Assembly (NCBI RefSeq): GCF_900104685.1
Contig: NZ_LT629755.1
Coordinates: 434,001-498,000, forward strand
From: Agromyces flavus
Lineage (GTDB): Bacteria > Actinomycetota > Actinomycetes > Actinomycetales > Microbacteriaceae
Length of the DNA: 64,000 bases
Reading direction: 5' to 3'
Below are positions 58,535 to 64,000 of this stretch, in pieces. The notes under the pieces are model-generated. The model ran no database searches, had not been told where the DNA came from, and was given only the letters and a program-made list of their open reading frames with translations. Both the position numbers and the translations under genes were made by a program. Every line of letters begins with the position of its first letter. Positions within the stretch are counted from its first letter, which is position 1.

Positions 58535-58581
58535 CGAGAAGTCGCGGATGGCGGGTGCGACGCGCCATCCGGGACTTCTCG
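58535..58581. repeat. Palindromic repeat family 2, copy 2 (best conserved)
   Basis: CGAGAAGTCGCGGATGGCG at 58535-58553 pairs with CGCCATCCGGGACTTCTCG at 58563-58581 with 18 of 19 matches around a 9-nt loop. This is the clearest copy of the family. Confidence 0.9.
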
Positions 58582-58624
58582 GGGAAACGACTCGACGCTC
58601 TAGGCCGGTCGAGCCGCCACGCTC

Positions 58625-58675
58625 ATCGAGTGGTCGCGGATGGCGGGTGGGACGCGGCATCCGCGACGTTTCGAT
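58625..58675. repeat. Palindromic repeat family 2, copy 3
   Basis: GTCGCGGATG at 58633-58642 pairs perfectly with CATCCGCGAC at 58658-58667; after a short mismatch the outer ATCGA/TCGAT words (58625-58629 and 58671-58675) pair again. It ends 78 nt before the AbiEi/DUF559-like gene. Together with copies 1 and 2 it fills most of the 355-bp gap after hisS. Confidence 0.8.
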
Positions 58676-58752
58676 CGCCCAAGCTCGCCCGACGAACCGC
58701 GGGCTGTGGAGAGCGGCGGCGGCGGCGCCGAGAACGCGGGCAAGGTGGGCGG

Positions 58753-59670
58753 ATGACTCGACGCGCGCCGCTCGCTCCGCACCTGTCCGGAGCGGCGTTC
58801 CGTGTCGGGGATGTCCCGTTCCACGGCGCGACACGCGGTCGGCTGCGCGCGTCCGACCTGCAGCATCCGTTCACCGCCGTCCGTTCGATCGGACTCGACC
58901 TCGACGACGCACTCGGCCGCTGCCTCGCGTACGAGCCGCTCCTCCGGCAGGGCGAGGCGTTCAGCCACGAGACGGCCGCCGCACTGCTGCGGCTTCCGCT
59001 TCCGCACGACTCGAGCACGGTGCACGTGCTCGCGCCGCCCGGCGCGACCCGGGCACGAGGGCGTGGAGTGGTCGGTCACGCCGCATCCGTCGCCCCGCCC
59101 GTCGTGCTGCACGACGGCCTGCCCGTCGTCGCCCCCGCGTACGTCTGGTGCCAGCTCGCGAACGGATCCTCGATGTACGACCTCGTCGCACTCGGCGACG
59201 CCGTCGTCACCGGGCTGCGCCGTGGCGAGATGCGCCTTCCCGCGCTCGCGTCGCTCGACGAACTGCGCGATGCCGCGAGGGGCTGGGGCAGCCGGCGAGG
59301 AGCGGTGACCATCGCTGAGGCGCTGCCGCGCATCCGCGTCGGGGCGGAGTCGCCCAAGGAGACCCACCTGCGACTGATGCTGGTCGATGCAGGGCTGCCC
59401 GAGCCGATGCCGAATCCGCCCGTTCGACTGCCGTCCGGCGCGACGGTGCACCCCGATCTAGCCGACCGCCGACGACGCATCGCCTTCGAGTACCTCGGCG
59501 ATATCCACCGCACCGATCGGCGACGGTGGCAGGACGACCTGCGTCGGCGCCGTGAGCTCACGGCCGCCGGCTGGCACGTCGTGGAGGTCACGGCCGACGA
59601 CCTCACCTGGAATCGAGAGGCCTTCATCGCGGGGGTTCGCGCGCTGCTCGGCGTCTCGGCGCAACCCTGA
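58753..59670 (+). CDS. AbiEi-like N-terminal / DUF559 (Vsr-like) domain protein, copy 2
   Basis: A 305-residue paralogue of the protein at 32582-33541. Shared blocks are AFSHETAALLRLPLPHDSS (compare VFSHVTAALLWGMPLPHH), VHVLAPPGATRARGRGVVGH, VVAPAYVWCQLANGSSMYDL, ETHLRLMLVDAGLPEPMPNP and the nuclease-like VHPDLADRRRRIAFEYLGDI followed by HRTDRRRWQDDLRRRRELTA and GWHVVEVTADDL. Asp and Glu are placed as in PD-(D/E)xK/Vsr-like folds; activity is untested. No toxin partner is encoded. ATG 58753 follows AAGGTGGG. It is bracketed by three upstream and two downstream copies of palindrome family 2. Confidence 0.8.
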   Translation: MTRRAPLAPHLSGAAFRVGDVPFHGATRGRLRASDLQHPFTAVRSIGLDLDDALGRCLAYEPLLRQGEAFSHETAAALLRLPLPHDSSTVHVLAPPGATRARGRGVVGHAASVAPPVVLHDGLPVVAPAYVWCQLANGSSMYDLVALGDAVVTGLRRGEMRLPALASLDELRDAARGWGSRRGAVTIAEALPRIRVGAESPKETHLRLMLVDAGLPEPMPNPPVRLPSGATVHPDLADRRRRIAFEYLGDIHRTDRRRWQDDLRRRRELTAAGWHVVEVTADDLTWNREAFIAGVRALLGVSAQP

Positions 59671-59684
59671 GGCCATGCGTCGAT

Positions 59685-59731
59685 CGAGAGGTCCCGAATG
59701 GCGAGCCGAACCCGCCATCCGCGCCGCCTCG
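59685..59731. repeat. Palindromic repeat family 2, copy 4 (degenerate)
   Basis: CGAGAGGTCCCGAATGGCG at 59685-59703 pairs partly with CGCCATCCGCGCCGCCTCG at 59713-59731. Both arms keep the family length and the CGAGA, AATGGCG and CGCCATCCG words but carry several mismatches. It starts 15 nt after the DUF559-like gene stop. Confidence 0.7.
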
Positions 59732-59768
59732 GGCCGGGCGGATGGCGCCGAACCTCGGACGGACGATT

Positions 59769-59815
59769 CGAGAAGTCGCGAATGCGCGGTGCGCCGCGCC
59801 ATCCGCGACTTCTCG
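59769..59815. repeat. Palindromic repeat family 2, copy 5
   Basis: CGAGAAGTCGCGAATG at 59769-59784 pairs with CATCCGCGACTTCTCG at 59800-59815 (15 of 16 matches). It has the same 47-bp overall length as copies 1, 2 and 4. Confidence 0.88.
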
Positions 59816-59830
59816 CGACGCAGCGGCGGC

Positions 59831-61280
<1,450 letters not shown>

Positions 61281-61297
61281 CGAGTCCGAGAGACGCT

Positions 61298-61328
61298 CGA
61301 CGGGGGCGGCCGACGGCCGCCCCCGTCG
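61298..61328 (+). terminator. Terminator hairpin after eno
   Basis: CGACGGGGGCGGCC at 61298-61311 pairs perfectly (14 bp) with GGCCGCCCCCGTCG at 61315-61328 over a GAC loop; GTCATT follows. It starts 17 nt after the eno stop and 35 nt before the next gene, so it probably uncouples eno from the division gene. Confidence 0.85.
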
Positions 61329-61363
61329 GTCATTCCCGGTGAGGTCGAGGAGGGGCGAAGGCG

Positions 61364-61945
61364 ATGAACGCGGCACGTCGTCCCGCGCGCGGCAGCGCGA
61401 GCCCGACCGCGCCCGCCACCGCTTCCGCGCCCGCGCCGGCACGTCGGTCACGCCAGTCCGTCCGCCAGGTCGCCTCAGCCTGGCTCACCGGCATCCGCTT
61501 CTCGGGGTTCTCGATCATCATGATGGGCGTGCTCGTGCTCGCCGTGGTGGTGCTCGCGCCGAGCATCGCCGAGTACGCGGAGCAGCGGCAGCAGATCGCC
61601 GAGCTCAAGGCCGACGTCGCGCGTCAGGAGGCCGCGGTCGCCGAGCTCGCCGAGGAGCGCGAGCGCTGGAACGACGAGACCTTCATCGTCACGCAGGCGC
61701 GTGAGCGCCTCTACTACGTCCGCCCGGGCGAGGTGAGCTACCTCGTGATCGACGACCGCGCGCCGTCCGGCTCCAGCAGCGCCGACCGAGCCGTCTCCGC
61801 CGAGGTCACCGAGCTGCGCGGCGACTGGATGCAGACCCTCCTGCGATCGATGATGACGGCCGGGCTCGCCCCCGCCGCCGGCTCCGATCCATCGCCCGCA
61901 CCGGCGCCCGAGCCCACCGACCAGTCCGCCGACGAGGGGAACTGA
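61364..61945 (+). CDS. Septum formation initiator family protein (DivIC/FtsB-like)
   Basis: A 193-residue bitopic membrane protein: a disordered Ala/Pro/Arg-rich cytoplasmic N-terminus (1-45), one membrane segment (about 48-70, FSIIMMGVLVLAVVVLAPSI), a coiled coil (YAEQRQQIAELKADVARQEA and following) and the DivIC signature ETFIVTQARERLYYVRPGEV, then an acidic Pro-rich tail. DivIC/FtsB links FtsQ/DivIB and FtsL in the divisome. GGAGG lies upstream. The stop overlaps the DUF501 start by 1 nt (TGATG). Confidence 0.92.
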   Translation: MNAARRPARGSASPTAPATASAPAPARRSRQSVRQVASAWLTGIRFSGFSIIMMGVLVLAVVVLAPSIAEYAEQRQQIAELKADVARQEAAVAELAEERERWNDETFIVTQARERLYYVRPGEVSYLVIDDRAPSGSSSADRAVSAEVTELRGDWMQTLLRSMMTAGLAPAAGSDPSPAPAPEPTDQSADEGN

Positions 61946-62484
61946 TGACCCGCCCGCCGTTCCCCCCGGTCTCCGAGCGCGACCTCCGCATCGTCTCGGC
62001 GCAGCTCGGCCGTCCCGCGCGCGATGTCGTCGGCATCGCGGCGCGGTGCGTGTGCGGCGCCCCGACCGTGGTGTCGACTGCGCCGCGGCTGTCCGACGGC
62101 ACACCGTTCCCGACCTTCTACTACCTCACCCACCCGGTGGCGACGGCGTCGATGTCGTTCCTCGAAGCCGCGCAGCTCATGGTCGAGTACACCGAGCTGC
62201 TCGAGCAGGACGCCGAGGTCGCCGCGGCGTATCGCGCCGCGCACGAGCAGTACCTCGCCGACCGCGAGCAGTACGGCACCGTCCCCGAGATCGCGGGGGT
62301 CTCCGCGGGAGGCATGCCCACGCGAGTGAAGTGCCTGCACGCCTTGGCGGGGCACGCCCTGGCGGCCGGCCCCGGCGTGAACCCGATCGGCGACCTCGCG
62401 CTCGAGCGGTCCAACTGGTCGCCCGACGTCTGCCGGTGCCCGGACTACGGCGTCGACGATCTCGACACCGCGGGGTCCGCGTGA
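61945..62484 (+). CDS. DUF501 domain protein
   Basis: A 179-residue DUF501 protein with the family's Cys pattern: GIAARCVCGAPTVVSTAP near the N-terminus, KCLHALAGHALAAGPGVNPI and the C-terminal VCRCPDY. The conserved Cys residues suggest a metal or iron-sulfur site. The family is largely actinobacterial, of unknown function, and nearly always follows eno and ftsB/divIC; an exopolyphosphatase (ppx) gene often follows too, but here a protease does. It overlaps both neighbours (TGATG and GTGA). Confidence 0.92.
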   Translation: MTRPPFPPVSERDLRIVSAQLGRPARDVVGIAARCVCGAPTVVSTAPRLSDGTPFPTFYYLTHPVATASMSFLEAAQLMVEYTELLEQDAEVAAAYRAAHEQYLADREQYGTVPEIAGVSAGGMPTRVKCLHALAGHALAAGPGVNPIGDLALERSNWSPDVCRCPDYGVDDLDTAGSA

Positions 62485-63776
62485 GTCGAGGGCCCGATCG
62501 CGCGCGAGCGCGCCGTCGGCGAGTCGGATGGCGCGCGGGCCTCAGCGTCGTGCTCGCGACCGTGCTCGCCGTGTCGGGCACGGCGCCCGCACGCGCCGAC
62601 ACGGTGCGCGACCTCGAGTACTGGCTGAACGACTACGGCTTCACGACCGCGTGGAACACCTCGCGCGGCGAGGGCGTGACCGTCGCCATCATCGACACCG
62701 GCGTGAACGGCGAGGTCGCCGAGCTGGCGGGCGTCGTGATCGGCGGCACGGATGTCTCGGGCCTCGGCTCCGACGACGGCCAGACCCCCGTCGGCGAGGA
62801 GAGCGAGCACGGCACCATGGTGGCGTCCCTGCTCGCCGGGCGCGGCACGGGTGAGGGCAACGGCGTGATCGGCGTCGCTCCGGATGCCGAGCTGCTGACG
62901 GCATCCGTCGCGTTCGGACAGGACACGGGCTCCGACAAGACGAACGACGAGCAGATCGCCGAGGCCGTGCGCTGGGCGGTCGACAACGGCGCCGATGTCA
63001 TCAACATGTCGCTGACCCGCAACACGCGCGACTGGCCCGAGAGCTGGGACGACGCCTTCACCTACGCGTTCGAGAACGACGTCGTGGTGGTGGCCGCGGC
63101 CGGCAACCGCGGGTCCGGGACGAGCGAGGTCGGCGCGCCCGCGACCATCCCCGGCGTGCTCGCCGTGGCCGGCGTCGACCGCGAACAGAACGCGAGCTTC
63201 GACGCCTCGGCGCAGGGCATCACGCTCGCGGTCTCCGCGCCGAGCGAGGATCTCGTCGGCGTGCTCCCCGACGGGAGCTATGTGCAGTGGTCGGGCACGA
63301 GTGCAGCGGCACCGCTCGTGTCGGGCCTCGTCGCGCTGGTGCGGTCGGCCTACCCGGAGCTGGACGCCGCGAACGTCATCAATCGCGTCATCCGCACCGC
63401 CGACCCCAAGGGCGAGGAGGTGCCGAGCCCGCTCTACGGCTACGGCATCATCGACCCCGTGGCGGCGCTGACCGCCGAGGTGGAGCTCGTCGAGGCGAAC
63501 CCGCTCGGCAGCCTCGCCGACTGGATCCGCGTGCACCGGCGCGCGGACCTGCCCGCCGAGGACGGCGGCGGCGACGACGCGCAGGAGATCGTGCCGATCG
63601 CCGACCCGCCGCCGCCACGGTCCGACAGCGCCAAGACCCTGCTGCCGACGGCGTGGACGCTCGCGTATATCACGGTCCCGCTCTCGCTGGTCGCGGGATT
63701 TGGTACGCTAGCAGCGCTGTTGGGCATCGGCGCCACTCGGCACATCAGGCGGACTTCGCGCACCGGCACGCGCTGA
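62481..63776 (+). CDS. Secreted, membrane-anchored S8 (subtilisin-like) serine protease
   Basis: A 431-residue protein with a signal peptide (basic start, hydrophobic AGLSVVLATVLAVSGTAPAR). The catalytic triad is intact: Asp in VTVAIIDTGVNG (about 70), His in SEHGTMVASLLAG (about 110) and Ser in SGTSAAAPLVSGLVAL (about 273), with the oxyanion Asn in VVVAAAGNRGSG. A C-terminal Pro-rich linker leads to a membrane segment (about 395-418) and basic tail, as in mycosins, but no ESX/type VII genes are nearby. GTG 62481 overlaps the DUF501 stop. Substrates are unknown; operon context suggests a cell-envelope task. Confidence 0.92.
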   Translation: MSRGPDRARARRRRVGWRAGLSVVLATVLAVSGTAPARADTVRDLEYWLNDYGFTTAWNTSRGEGVTVAIIDTGVNGEVAELAGVVIGGTDVSGLGSDDGQTPVGEESEHGTMVASLLAGRGTGEGNGVIGVAPDAELLTASVAFGQDTGSDKTNDEQIAEAVRWAVDNGADVINMSLTRNTRDWPESWDDAFTYAFENDVVVVAAAGNRGSGTSEVGAPATIPGVLAVAGVDREQNASFDASAQGITLAVSAPSEDLVGVLPDGSYVQWSGTSAAAPLVSGLVALVRSAYPELDAANVINRVIRTADPKGEEVPSPLYGYGIIDPVAALTAEVELVEANPLGSLADWIRVHRRADLPAEDGGGDDAQEIVPIADPPPPRSDSAKTLLPTAWTLAYITVPLSLVAGFGTLAALLGIGATRHIRRTSRTGTR

Positions 63777-63811
63777 CCGCAGTCATCCCAGAACCAAGGA
63801 GTGCATTCACC

Positions 63812-64000
63812 GTGCCCAAGATCCTCATCGTCGGTGGCGGCTACGCAGGCTTCTACACGGCGTGGAAGCTCGAGAAGTGGCTGCGCCCCGGCGAGGCCGA
63901 GGTGACGGTCGTCGACCCGCTGCCGTACATGACGTACCAGCCCTTCCTCCCCGAGGTCGCCGCCGGCTCCATCGAGCCGCGTCACTCGGTCGTCGCGCTG
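63812..64000 (+). CDS. ndh: Type II NADH:quinone oxidoreductase (NDH-2), 3' partial
   Basis: The first 63 residues are present; the gene runs off the window. The start has the FAD-binding loop KILIVGGGYAGFYTAWKLEK (GxGxxG) and the NDH-2 landmarks VDPLPYMTYQPFLPEVAAGS and RHSVVAL. NDH-2 is a peripheral membrane flavoprotein passing electrons from NADH to menaquinone without proton pumping. GTG 63812 lies 11 nt after AAGGA, a rather long spacing. TACGCT at 63704-63709, inside the end of the protease gene, could be its -10 box. Confidence 0.9.
   Translation, partial: MPKILIVGGGYAGFYTAWKLEKWLRPGEAEVTVVDPLPYMTYQPFLPEVAAGSIEPRHSVVAL

Noticed and set aside
58360-58752. N-terminal extension of the DUF559-like gene back to 58360
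   Set aside because: The open frame continues through the palindromic repeats and the hisS 3' end; the ATG at 58753 has an upstream purine-rich site and gives the family length.
58442-59815. CRISPR array
   Set aside because: The repeats are palindromic, imperfect, irregularly spaced and lie on both sides of a gene. No cas genes or regular spacers are present.

Overview
This window looks like ordinary chromosome from a high-GC Gram-positive actinobacterium, most likely a Microbacteriaceae member (Agromyces/Microbacterium-like). The evidence is the very high GC content and strong third-position G/C bias, dense short operons with 1-4 nt ATGA/GTGA overlaps, frequent GTG starts, many TANNNT -10 boxes only 6-7 nt before start codons (leaderless mRNAs), and actinobacterial families such as DUF501, DUF3054, DUF4287, a PMT-type mannosyltransferase and mycothiol-era style metabolism. 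I see no prophage, insertion sequence, CRISPR array or rRNA. One tRNA is present.

Layout. 1-9.4 kb: a partial YyaL-type protein, DUF3054 protein and PnuC transporter, a methyltransferase, a J-domain/NERD-like fusion, M18 aminopeptidase, rhodanese and L-serine dehydratase (sdaA). 9.4-12.7 kb: a reverse-strand module of ribbon-helix-helix regulator, DUF4097 protein and DrrAB-like ABC exporter, with a six-half-site operator in front. 12.7-19 kb: GNAT, secreted ThuA-like protein, CoA-binding protein plus metY, isochorismatase-like hydrolase, monooxygenase plus SolA-like oxidase. 19-22.4 kb: a guanidine-III riboswitch controlling a SugE/Gdx exporter, then an XRE-regulated operon with two tandem dehydrogenases. 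22.4-25.1 kb: YeiH and PMT. 25-32.4 kb: housekeeping (rsmI, metG, tatD, rsmA, ispE). 32.4-33.6 kb: an AbiEi/DUF559-like gene bracketed by two copies of a palindromic repeat. 33.7-49 kb: ABC-F ATPase, metQNI, MarR, flavodoxin, tRNA-Gln(TTG) fused almost directly to glmU-prs-fadD, gnd with a GntR regulator, rplY-pth, RNase HI. 49-58.4 kb: mfd, a nhaB-nhaA antiporter pair, mazG, hisS. 58.4-60 kb: a second AbiEi/DUF559-like gene bracketed by five copies of a different palindromic repeat. 60-64 kb: eno, a DivIC/FtsB-like protein, DUF501, an S8 protease and the start of a type II NADH dehydrogenase.

How parts work together. Methionine/sulfur handling is served by metY, metQNI and metG; cell-wall precursor supply by glmU and prs behind a tRNA; translation and RNA maintenance by rsmI, metG, rsmA, rplY, pth and hisS; replication-repair by mfd, rnhA, tatD and mazG.

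The strongest candidate for something undescribed is the repeated arrangement of an orphan AbiEi-like N-terminal/DUF559 (Vsr-like nuclease fold) gene flanked by its own family of extragenic palindromes. It occurs twice here with paralogous proteins and two unrelated palindrome families, and resembles in layout the RAYT/REP systems of other bacteria but with a different protein type. This is an inference from layout and sequence only.
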